Of a DNA stretch of 64,000 nucleotides, positions 31,933 to 42,508 are shown in pieces. The stretch spans positions 1,364,001 to 1,428,000 of the forward strand of contig JARKIF010000007.1 in NCBI GenBank assembly GCA_029378245.1. The letters are read 5' to 3'. Below the pieces are notes generated by a model. That model worked only from the letters and a program-made list of their open reading frames with translations, did not search any database and had not been told where the DNA came from. Position 1 is the first letter of the stretch. Each line of letters begins with the position of its first letter. The position numbers were made by a program, and so were the translations under genes. This DNA is from Roridomyces roridus. Lineage: Eukaryota > Basidiomycota > Agaricomycetes > Agaricales > Mycenaceae.

Positions 31933-33837
31933 CTATTTGAAATTCCCAATCGCACACCCGCCCAACTCCGCTACCGCCCTCATCTCGCGGAGCCCATCCC
32001 GATGCGCACGCATCGCGAGCACGATGAAAATGTGCCATAGCGCGTGTGATCCTAAAAGATAGATTTTAGCACCTCTTTTCGCCTTGGAGCACCGAGAAAC
32101 TCACCGCCCCCACACCGATCCACGATCCTCCCCACCCACGGCCACTCCTTGAACTTGCCTCCCCCGAGCCAGCGCTCCGGGATCTGCGTCGCATATATGA
32201 AGATTCCGATAGCGTAGTAAACGAGTGAAGGCATGACGGGGGCTCCAAAACGTATCGTAGCCTCCCAACCCTGCACCGCCACGAGCCCCGCGATCGGGGC
32301 GACCGCTGAGAGGGATAGGCTCACGAAGAAGCCAACGCGCCACAAGCGATTTTCCACTTTATTGAACCAGTCGCAAAATGCCAGAATATGTCCGCTGACG
32401 CCTGCCGCCAGACAGAGGAGGCAAGCGGCGCCGAAGGGATGGTAGGATATGATTTGGCCAATGCTGGTGGAGAGTTGGACGAGGGAGGGTGCAACTAGCA
32501 TTGGGCTGCCGCTTGATGATGATACAGCGACGATGGGCGAGGAAAGCCAAGGGACCTGCCGGTGTAAGATACTGGCCCCGTCCCTTGGCAGATCCCCGCA
32601 CGCATACCCGTGGTGAATGACCGACACTACCGTTATCGCGATGAGCCTGTCCATAGTGAACACCAGGAGGACTAGTTACAAGAGAGGGACACACCAAGAA
32701 ATCCCAACGTAATCCACCCGCGCACAAAAATCCATCGTCCGACGATGGGCGCACCCCGCCATTGTATGCCAAAGGGTGCTACTCGCCAAACAACCCAACG
32801 CGAATACTGTGAACAAGCATTCGGAGAAATCGGGTGGGGATGGGTACCACGGCGTCAAGTCCGGCGATCTCCAAGTGTCGATGAAGAACAGTGGTGTGAA
32901 AAGCCACGCGAACAAGGCGCCCAGGGCTCCAAGCGCTGGCATTGAAACCAGTCGCCCAAGTATGGCGAGAGGTGTAGGCCACACCGCACTCGCAAACGCT
33001 GTGCCCCAAAGGGCAAGTGGGATGAAATGCGTTTGGATGTTCGGAGTCTCGTTGTGCAACTGGAACATCGAGGCAACGAGTGCGTACCACCGGCGGAGTG
33101 GAATGAAGCGGTAACCGGATATAACGAAGGTATTGTTCTTCCATGCGAAAGGCAGGGCATCGTAGTTGACTAGCCGCGCACCGTTGGCGGAGAGCGCGAG
33201 TGCTCGTGCTGCGGCGGCCTCTTCCTCGTCCAGCTCGATTGAACGGGAGAGAGAGGGAAAGAGAGGGAGGTCGGCGATGAATGAGTCTACGTCTGGAAGA
33301 AAAGCCTCGAGGGAGTGAGGAAATGACGGTGTAGGTGCAGCAAAGTGCAAGTCGTGGTATGGAATGTGTTCGTGCAGGCTGCGGAGTCTTTCGGACAACG
33401 TAGGTGCAAAAGACAACGGACGCGAGAAATCGAGCTCCGATTTGGTGTCTGCTTCTGGGAGATGAGAGTGGACATCGCTGCGGATTGAGTGGAGCATATC
33501 GAGCGCCGAGCCAACCCATTCCGCGGACTGGACCGAGGAAATCCTCCGTTCCAGATCAGCAAGGTACGACAAGACCATGAAGCGCAGAAACGCAAGGGTT
33601 TGTCCAGGCGAGGCTGTACACAAGTCGAGAGCCTCTAGCGACAGCGGCAGAGATTGACGCGTCGCCAAAGTGGGGCGGCCGGGGGCAGCGACATCCTGCG
33701 GCGGCGTGGAGGGAGGTTGTCGGCCATGGATGCTGGACGCGAAACGCCCCGAAGTACTTAAGCTTCGAGGCAGATAGATCCGCGAAGCAGTATATGCACG
33801 AAATGCCCGGCGGGGAGAAGAGGACAAAAGGAAGCAT
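31933..33837 (-). CDS. PAQR / hemolysin III family membrane receptor (AdipoR/Izh-like)
   Basis: Seven-helix PAQR protein, likely a zinc-dependent ceramidase-like receptor in membranes. Seen: a long cytosolic N-terminus with EALDLCTASPGQTLAFLRF and LSYLADLERRI. Then the PAQR entry motif FVISGYRFIPLRRWYALVASMFQLHNETPNIQTHF, with helices continuing through SSTLWHTMAGC, DYVGIS, a HHGYACGD segment, FGAACLLCLAAGVSGHIL and SLVYYAIGIFIYATQIPERWL. The last exon carries SHALWHIFIVLAM (the HxxxH zinc site) and ends GGCAIGNFK at TAG 31933. The start is uncertain: the long first exon is open upstream of its first internal Met, and the ATG at 33837 fits only with a short unusual intron. Divergent from PWP2. 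Confidence 0.85.
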
Positions 33838-34131
33838 TTTTGACAAACGTTCCTCGTCGTGGTTGTTGAACGCAGCCCACGTGAAGTGGATCCATATTGA
33901 CAAGATAATTCGTTGGTGACCCACGTTTGGCCGGAGATGCGTAATCAATGCGTACTCGACGGGAGTGCTAACGAGTCCACAGCTATCGCAATTGGGCAGA
34001 GTTGATCTTGGTTTCAGAGGGAAGACAATGGACAGCCCATTCTGATACAAGCATGTTGTGCCAGTGAGGCTGGATGTGGCAGGAAATGGAGAGTTGAGCG
34101 GTGGCGGTGCGATTTGATGGCTCGCTAAAAA

Positions 34132-37108
34132 ATGAAGGCGAACTACAAGGTGCGTTGAACTCACTGGTTTTTCCTCGCTCCTTCTTATGCTCCGACTCAG
34201 TTCTCCAACATATGCGGCACCGTGTACCGCCAGGGGAACATTCTGTTCACCCCTGACGGCAATTCTCTTCTCAGTCCTGTCGGGAATCGGGTTTCGGTAT
34301 TCGATCTTGTAAAGTCTGTGCGTTTGCTTTTCATTGACCAGTTCACCTGCTAATACGATGCTACAGTAACAAGTCGTTCACCTTTTCCTTCGAGAACCGC
34401 AAAAATATATCCAGTTTGGCGCTCAGTCCCGACGCGAATGTCTTAATATCAGTGGACGAAGGTGCGTCGTGCTGCTCTCGCAATCAGCTCCGTCTAATGC
34501 AAATACAGACGGGCGGGCATTGCTGGTCAACTTCCGTAGAGGCGTCGTGCTCCACCACTTCAACTTCCATAAACCGGTCAAGGACATTAAATTCTCCCCG
34601 GACGGCAAGTGGGTGTTTAAAAACAAGCATGCCACCTAGGAGGCTTATTGGAGACATCTAGGTATATCGCGGTCACGCATGGAACACAGGTCCAAGTGTG
34701 GTGTACCCCCAATCATCTCGCGCGCGAGTTCGCCCCCTTCAATCTGCACCGAACCTACACAGGGCATCACGACGAGGTGCTGAGTATCCAGTGGTCGCAT
34801 GACTCAACGTACGTCGCCTTGCTCTTCTCTTTCATCCTCCAGCTCATTTGAACAGGTGTTTTATCACGACTGCCCGCGATATGACCGCACGGCTCTTTAC
34901 GCTGAATCCCGTGGAGGGATTTCGGCCCAAGACGTTTGCGGGGCACAAGGACGCCGTTCTTGGTGCATACTTTTCGAGCGACAGCACCACGGTCCGTTAG
35001 TTCAATTCACTCATTTGACAAGTCTCATTTTCGCCTGCAGATCTACACAGTCAGCCGAGACGGGGCAGTCTTCACCTGGAAAGCAAAAGAATCCGACGAA
35101 GACTCGGACGAGGACCAACCCTTTGCGTCCACCTCAAAAGGCTCAGGTGCCAATATCATCGCAAATACTCGATGGGGAGTCCACAAACGCCACTACTTCA
35201 ACCAAACTGGTACAAAAGTCGTCAGCACGACATTCCACGCACCCTCCAACCTCCTCGTCGTTGGCTTTTCTTCCGGCATCTTCGGCCTATGGGAAATGCC
35301 CGCCTTCTCCAATATCCACACCCTGAGCATCTCTCAAGAAAAAATTTCCTCCGTTGCCATTAATCCATCTGGCGAATGGCTCGCCTTTGGCGCCCGGAAG
35401 CTCGGACAGCTACTGGTCTGGGAGTGGCAATCCGAATCATATATCCTCAAGCAACAGGGCCACTTTTACGACATGAACACCCTGGCGTACGCCCCTGACG
35501 GTCAGACGATAGCGACCGGGGGTGACGATGGCAAAGTCAAAGTGTGGTCTACACATTCAGGCTTTTGCTTCGTCACCTTTACAGAGCACACCGCGCCCAT
35601 CAGCTCTGTCGCCTTTGCGAAACACGGGAGCGTTCTCTTCACCGCCTCGCTCGACGGCACCGTGCGCGCTTACGACCTTGTCCGGTATCGCAACTTCCGC
35701 ACATTCACTTCGCCATCCCCGGTCCAATTTTCCGCCCTTGCAGTCGATCCATCAGGTGAAGTCGTCGCCGCAGGCTCGACCGACTCGTTCGAGGTCTTCA
35801 TGTGGTCGGTGCAGACAGGCAAGCTGCTGGACGTTCTCACGGGGCACGAAGGGCCCATTAGCTCGCTTGCGTTTTCGCCTTCAGGCGCTAACCAGCTAGC
35901 GAGCGGCTCCTGGGACCGAACTGTGCGGGTGTGGAACGTTTTTGGGCGGTCTCGCGCCGTGGAGCCGCTTACGCTCAACTCGGACGTGCTTGCGGTAACC
36001 TTCCGTCCCGACGGCAAGGAGTTGGCGGCGTCGACGCTTGATGGGCAGATCACCTTCTTTGACGTCGATGCGGGGAAGCAGACGAATGTTATCGAGGGGA
36101 GGAAGGACGTTTCGGGTGGGCGCAAAGCCGACGATCGTGTTTCTGCGGCCAACAACTCGTCGGGCAAGGCTTTCAACAGTCTTGCATATACCGCCGATGG
36201 GAGGTGTATCCTTGCTGGCGGGAATAGCAAGTATGTGGTGCTGTATGATGTGCGCGAGGGAGAGGGGGTTATGGTGAAGAAGTTCCAGATCTCGGAGAAC
36301 TTGTCGCTCGATGGGACGCAGGAATTTCTGGATAGCAGGAAGGTCAATGATGCAGGGCTCAATGTCGACCTCATTGATTCACGGGGCAACGAGGATGATC
36401 TCGAGGACCGAATGGACCTCAGCTTACCTGGAGCGAGCCGTGGAGCAGGAGATATGTCGATACGGCGGTACCGGCAGGAAGCGCGAACCAAATGTGTCCG
36501 GTTCTCGCCGACGGGGCGGCAGTGGGCGGCAGCGTCAACGGAGGGTCTGCTCATCTACTCACTCGATGACACAGTCACTTTCGATCCCTTTGACCTCTCG
36601 ATCGACCTCACGCCACAAGCCGTACTGGAAGTCCTCGCTGCACGCGAATTCCTCAAGGCGCTCGTGATGGCTTTCAGGCTGAACGAGAAGCCACTCATCC
36701 AGCGCGTGTACGAGGCTGTGCCGCGTGGGGACATTCGTCTCGTTGCGCGCCAGCTGCCCATTCTATACGTCCCTCTCCTCCTGCGCTTTGTCGCAGAGCA
36801 CCTTGCACGGAGTCCGCATCTGGAGTTTGATTTGTTGTGGGCAAATACCTTGCTTATGGCGCATGGGCGGCACCTCCGCGATCGGTCGGCCGAGTATGCG
36901 AGTGTGTTTCGGGTGCTGCAGAAGGCTCTGGCGGATTTCGAGCAGTCGATTTCACGATTGTGCGTCCTCTGTGTTTTCTTTTCTTTTCTACAGCCAAACT
37001 TACTTGATGCATAGATGCGACGAGAACATTTCGACGCTTTCCTACCTGATCGACCAGTCCAAGGTCAAGCTCCAGGCTGGGAACGATGTGGAGATGATTG
37101 CGGTCTAG
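34132..37108 (+). CDS. PWP2: Pwp2 (Utp1), U3 snoRNP / SSU processome WD40 protein
   Basis: Nucleolar scaffold of the small-subunit processome needed for 18S rRNA processing. Seen: a tiny first exon MKANYK splices to FSNICGTVYRQGN, ILFTPDGNSLLSPVGNRVSV, the invariant Pwp2 N-terminus. Many WD40 blades follow, such as DVKWSP-like KDIKFSPDGK, GHHDEVLSIQWSHDS, GHKDAVLGAYFSSDS, DMNTLAYAPDGQTIATGGDD, GHEGPISSLAFSPSG and GSWDRTVRVWNVF. An acidic stretch (KESDEDSDEDQ) interrupts the propeller, as usual. The C-terminal Utp12-like helical domain includes VLEVLAAREFLKALVMAFRLNE and LRFVAEHLARSPHLEFDLLW. The last exon (37015 on) adds CDENISTLSYLIDQSK and ends MIAV. About 870 residues, normal for the family. 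Confidence 0.96.
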
Positions 37109-39448
37109 TCCGAGTTGCTGTGTATCTTACCTTTGGAGAACGACGACGCTGTGTTCGCATACGAGAGACTCCACAGCTCCATCCTCGTCCATTGGTCCTA
37201 TGTATTCCAATGCCCCACCAATCGTCAGTCTCGGTCAGTACCCGGGGGGACGTCTCGGAACCCTTTAGAACACCAATGAAATAAAAGAACAAACTTTTGT
37301 GCTCGCCTTGAATGGTGGGGCCATGGAGACGATGAGTGCATGAATGACGACGCGCGGTAGCGTGATCGTGATCATGAGTTCCCAAATGTGGCAAAGTTCG
37401 GTTTTTTGCCTTGTGAAATCGGAAATGGGGCGTTTGACTGAATCTCATAGAATAAGGTTCTACAGATGGTACTACAGATGCAAGATTGGAATGATTGGAT
37501 TGGTTGTCTATGACGCGCATGTTGACGCTGAGCGCTGAGCGCTGAACATCGACCAGCTTGCCAAAAAAAAACATGGAGGCGCGAGTTACAGTAAGTATGT
37601 CGACCTGGACATCGCGCCGCAAAACCACGCGGCCTTGATCTGAACTCTATGCAAATTCAATCATATTGAATTAATATTCATAAAAACGATTGGCACCCCG
37701 CGGCGGGAAATCACGTCCACTAACAAATCATTGGCATCCTCGCGGGAGAATCCAGGTCATTTAGTGTAGCTTGGAGTTAACGTTGTTGGAGTGCATCGAG
37801 CGACGGTGTCCAGGCTCTTGGCCTTGCCGTGATTTCCTGCGGATCCGAGGCAGATTCCATTAGTGAGTGATGCAGAAAGCATAGAGCATAGATAGGGAGC
37901 GTACAGTTGTAGCGATTCCGCAGTTGATATCACAGAATCCTATCAAATTTGATGGCGGCGGTGCTCGGCTCCCTTTGATCACAACAAACATTGCCGAGAC
38001 ATGCCGTTCACCACAAAATATCGCAAGTCCCTCAGCGCGCGTCATTGAGCAACATGCAGGAAATATCATTGCATCACACTACTACATTACAAGCTGTCCG
38101 CGGGCTGCGTCGTCTCGTGCGGAGAATAGCGTCGACAGTGCTAAGCGGGCGGGCAAGGAACAAGTACACTGCTCGGGGACAGGGAGCGTACTTGACTTGG
38201 CAGCGGCGGCGCAAGTGAAGGGAATCCGATAGACGACGATATCGCAAATGCCGCATAGGTGAGGAAACGGAGCAGAGCATGGCGAGGTATCACACACGCC
38301 GAGACATCTGGCATATCATCGCTCCACCTGAGCCCCAACCTCGCCCAATGGCACGAAATCGTGTCGCGGAACATATGGGACTAAATGGTCAATGGCGAGC
38401 ATCTAGAACGGCGTGGATGACACACCTAGCACCTCCGGGGCTCGAGCGCGTACTGTAGTCTGTGAGCCATTGAGTCACTGTCGGTCAGCTTCGCGCGAGT
38501 TACAGGCCTCCGAGCCACGGTGAGAGCAGAAGAGACACGGCGTGCTGCAGCGGGATGATGAACGACAGGACAGGCGGGCGCAGTGAGGGTCCAAGGAGAG
38601 AGGAGTGTGTTGTTGCTTGTTACGCTGACGTTGCGCTGACGACACTTGTCGGCACCGCTGATTGCGATCGACAGGTGCCGCGTGGGCCGGTATCAATTCT
38701 TCCAGATCACATTTGATATCAACTGCGGAAATGCAAAAGTGGGAGCGTACTTACTTCTGCGGCCCGATGAATGGAAGACCCCTATCCTGATTTTCTCAAA
38801 CGGGCATATGGGCTGCACGTCGCGCACTGAAAATCACGAGAGGTTCAATGAAACGGGGTCCAAGATTTGTTGAAATTGGTAAGGAAAGAAAATTGAGGGT
38901 GGACGCATGTAGTAGTATTGAAACGAGACTGGATACCGCACAAGAACGACTGTCTGAGACTTGACAACTGGTTGAATTTCGTTTTCAATAAAAACATCCC
39001 CTATTGGCAATAAAAAATGAAACCCCGGCGGACGCAAAAATCACCGACCGAACTGGGATCGAGGTGCGCGGGGGTCACGAAATTGCAACTGCTCGGGCAA
39101 ACGGAGGACGGTGAGAAGTGATGCTGACTGAGATTCGGTCGTTGAAAATCATGTGTATTTGTTGAATCGGAATTTCGGAATGAAGAGTATGAAATGAAAC
39201 GATCCTACCCTCCACGGAGGAAATCTCAAAGAATTTGCAAGCCATTCATGGAAACGCGATTGGATTCCATTAAACGAATATGCAATGCTGCCAGGTACGA
39301 GGTACACATTGTGCACGCGTCGCGGTATGCCGCGTATCCATGGTCTCTTGGCCTCGACTTGGGGTCCGTTCAGCCGTCCATTATTTGTTGTTGTGCTCTG
39401 GATCGCGTTGTCAGGCTTGGTGAAAGATACGACAGTTCGGAAACATAC
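37109..39448. other. Gene-poor region
   Basis: About 2.3 kb with no gene I can support. Only scattered frames under 100 codons (apart from a shadow of PWP2's 3' end) are present. Two imperfect direct repeats of ATTGGCAYCCYCGCGGGARAAT-type lie near 37690-37770. A 17-bp exact inverted match (TGATATCAACTGCGGAA) links about 37918-37934 with about 38714-38730. Confidence 0.45.
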
Positions 39449-39641
39449 GCTGTTGCGCGCGGATATGCTCGTGCTCCGCAGTCCGACGCCGATTGATGAC
39501 TTGGCGCGCGAGATAGAAACCGCCACCAAACAGGAAGAATAGACCACCGAACGCACGGAACTATGCGGGGAGTTGCTGAGAAGATTGGAGGGAGGAGGAG
39601 GAGAAACTTGCGATCTTGGACGGAGAATTGAAGCGAGACAT
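39449..39641 (-). CDS. Possible small single-TM protein (uncertain)
   Basis: One minus-strand frame encodes FRAFGGLFFLFGGGFYLAR, then QVINRRRTAEHEHIRAQQ: a Gly-rich membrane helix followed by a basic segment, ending at a plausible donor near 39449. This looks like a small mitochondrial membrane protein. The nearest ATG (39641, MSRFNSPSKIASFSS) is in the same frame but separated from the helix by a TAG, so an intron with acceptor at that TAG would be needed. I could not find a phase-correct donor. Treat as a candidate only; it could also be a decayed gene. Confidence 0.3.
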
Positions 39642-39838
39642 GATGGCAGCAGTGCTGGCAGATGCCGGATCGGAGAATAGCTGAGTATCCTTTGGAGCAT
39701 CAAGAAGTGTGCGAGCAACTTGCCTTGCACTGGACCAGGATTCGGGCTGTCCTCGTTGCAGACGGACAGATTACTGATGGGGTAAGCACAATTTTCAATG
39801 CAAAAACTCGCTTCGGCTGTTCCGGGCCTTAGCAACCC

Positions 39839-39846
39839 TATAAAAG
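39839..39846 (+). promoter_or_regulatory. TATA box of the CBM5/12-like gene
   Basis: TATAAAAG lies 55 bp upstream of the ATG at 39901, a classical position for a fungal core promoter with a short leader. It supports the small gene as transcribed. Confidence 0.6.
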
Positions 39847-39900
39847 GGACCACCCCCTTTGTCTTACACCACTTGAAAATCCTCCCCCCGCATAACCACA

Positions 39901-40136
39901 ATGGCCACCATCGGTGTCTCTACAAAGATATGGGACCGCAACCAACACTGGTCGCTCTACAGTCAGTGCGGCGTCTGGGACCCCAGCACACGGAGCGTTC
40001 AGGTCTGGGAGTGTATACGAGCTCGTGAGTCACCTTTGTTCAGGTGAATGCACGTCTCCTAACGAGCCTAGACGACTCTGTCCCCGGCACAGAGCCCCCA
40101 AACGCGAACTACTGGCGCTTCATCGCTCGCAGATAG
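39901..40136 (+). CDS. 62-residue CBM5/12 (chitin-binding type 3)-like protein
   Basis: Two exons (39901-40024 and 40072-40136) joined by a 47-nt GT-AG intron encode 62 residues. Seen: MATIGVSTKIWDRNQHWSLY, then QCGVWDPSTRSVQVWECIRA, HDDSVPGTEPPNANYWRFI and a final ARR. The spacing of aromatic residues and the closing P-P-...-YW resemble the carbohydrate-binding module of chitinases (families CBM5/12), here as a stand-alone protein. There is no signal peptide or transmembrane helix, so an intracellular or unconventionally secreted product is implied. A clean TATA box precedes it. Start is fixed by the first ATG after that box. Function is inferred from fold resemblance only; binding to chitin is not shown. 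Confidence 0.72.
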
Positions 40137-42508
40137 CCCTGACGTCACCGCTACTGCGCATGCGCCCAAGACGCGCCGTGGTGCACGTCACGCGGCCTCG
40201 CTCGCCGCACGCCCGCCACATTATTTATTTATGCTGGCCACACTCGACCAATCTCGGCGCTGCCTGCTTCGATGCCGCTATGCCCGCCTCCCGCCGCGCG
40301 TCTAGATTGTCGTTCGTTTCTTTATTTCGGGGTTCACGTCGACGCTCTCTGTACTTTTACCGTAACTTATGACATCACATTGTACGTCACTAGCAACTTG
40401 TTCTTGGTGCTTCCATGTCTTGTGAGGCTGGCTTGATTCGTCGCCACGTTTTGGGTTTGCCTCTGGCGCGCGACTGGGTCATGACGTCGGTGGTCCTGAC
40501 AGATCCAGCCACTGGACCAGATGCTGGACCAGATGCAACAAGATAGGATATGCCAATTGGAAGCAATCATCGCGGGAGGCCTTCTTGCATCCCGATGCGA
40601 TCCCAGCTTCAGAAGCCACGCTGGCCCTGTAAGCTGTACCAAATTATAAAAAAGTGTGCATAGATCCTACGGCGGTCTTCTTTGGTCTGAGAAATGGGGT
40701 GCTGCCGCGCGGGCGGCATGCGGTTTTAGGCACTGAATGACCATCTCCCTCCGACCAGCTGGGGGTGGCGTCACCGCGAGTGCAAGTTCCCCGTCGGCTG
40801 CACGACGCTCGAGCTCAACTGGGGTTGCAGAGTTTGAATAATTGCGGGTTCTGTGAATTTCAACGAGGGAGGGCCCGATGAACAGGGAATAAGGAATAAG
40901 GTTACTCGCAGCGTGCATGCCAGCGTCCTGTGCTCTGAAGATGAGATGAGATAATAAGATTAACATCACCGCCGTTTCCTGCCCGATATCAAGAACAAAC
41001 GGATGAACGGAGAGGGTGCCTTCTGAATCAGTTCTCTCAGTCGGCCGTAGCAAACAGCGATGAGAGCCCTATTCCCAAGAACACCGGTTTCACGATTTGA
41101 TTTTCCAGGCAGACAATCTCAATCTCAATCGCGAGCCTGTCAATGGAAAAATAGATTCGTGTTTTCAGTGAATGGATTTAGAAGAGTGCTTTCAGACTCG
41201 GGACGATAATACTGGGTTGAACCTTGAACGGATCAAGCTTGGACGGTTGGATCTTCCTTGAACAAGTCGCATGGTGTCCCAGAGCGCGGACAAGAGAACA
41301 CCGACACCGACACGGAGACAAGCGTGGAATCATTTAGGGTGTCTACCGATTGTCAGTTTGGATTGTGGGAGAGAAGAGAAGGGATTTGCTCAGACGTCAT
41401 GGGAGGATGTAGAGATCCGACTGTCTATCACCTGGAAAAATGCAATCGCCCGGGTTGAGGCAAGGAAGATCGTCGGACATTCCAGAAGGAAGCTTGAAGA
41501 GACCGAAACTGAACAAAAGGCTGTGAGTGTCAGACATGGACGAGGCGTGGAAGGGCCGGAGCAGTCAATGGCGGAACGGAGAGCAAAGTGGCGATGTGCG
41601 TCAATGAGGGTCCTTCCTTTCCCCTGCTAGAGAATCAATCAGTTCAAATTCAATGAGTCAGACCAAACTGTGGCTGAGACTGCTTGTTACTGATGAATGC
41701 CCTCGAGCCCTTCTTCAATCCGAATGGGAGAATCTTCCCCTTCAATCCGGATCGGAGAATCTCTCTCTTGTGAGAAAGAAAATATCTTACCGGGGTCTTC
41801 CAGCCGTAAGTCAACCGGGTAGTAACATACTGCGTCCGCGATGGAAATCGTGCCGTGCCGACGACTCTCCAGTCTGCTGGGCTTCTCGAGCAAGGTTGAT
41901 ACGGATACGAATGTGGCGCAACGTTAACTATCAGCGCCGTATCACCTTCACTGGTAGACTTAGTAGTCGTCTCGAGAAAAATTTCGTATTGCGTGCATTT
42001 ACGAGAATTGCGATCGCGCAACGGCGGTGCGCCAAAGTATGCGTAGACATGCCGCACGGGCCAAGAGATATTCCGTCAAGAAAATTGTATTTGGTGGCAC
42101 CGGAGCGATGTGTCGGCCTCGGAACGCCCAGATGAGGTGACGACCCGTCACCCGGACGAGAGAAGACATGTTGACAAAGCGAACGAGTCGTCGGTGTGAA
42201 CACTGTGAAGTTTCGAGGTCCTAGCTCCTTGGATTTTATAGAGCTGGACTAGATTGAAAGTCTTGAGAAAAAGGCATCCTCTCGGAGGCTCAGGACCAAC
42301 TCAGGACAGTCGCAGACAAGAAACGAAGCGGGGTCACGTGCTACTTGCGTGCTGTCAGACTGAGACACAAGTCAGACCTCAGTGCGGCACAGTGCTCGTT
42401 AAGAAGACTTCTTTACATTCCAATTTACAGTTCCAAGTATATGTACAGGATACAAGATAGAATTTACAACAGCTCGTCGATATGTCCAAGCCAAAAAAAG
42501 AAGAAAAA
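40137..42508. other. Gene-poor region
   Basis: About 2.4 kb without a supported gene. Frames of 120-160 codons on both strands around 41650-42200 overlap each other and match no family. Observed small structures: a TGACGTCA palindrome at about 40139 with further ACGTCA-like sites downstream, and a near-exact 27-bp tandem duplication (CTTCAATCCGRATSGGAGAATC) at about 41713-41765. Confidence 0.45.

Noticed and set aside
35670..36554. 294-codon minus-strand reading frame
   Set aside because: It lies entirely opposite the WD40-coding exon of PWP2, has Ser/Pro-rich low-complexity composition and no family signature; it is a shadow of the real gene.
39149..39901. 250-codon minus-strand reading frame
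   Set aside because: Composition is Ser/Pro-rich and shows no domain. The only protein-like stretch in this region is in a different frame (39449-39560).
41653..42135. 160-codon plus-strand reading frame and overlapping minus-strand frames
   Set aside because: Frames compete on both strands, contain repeated 27-bp units, and match no family.
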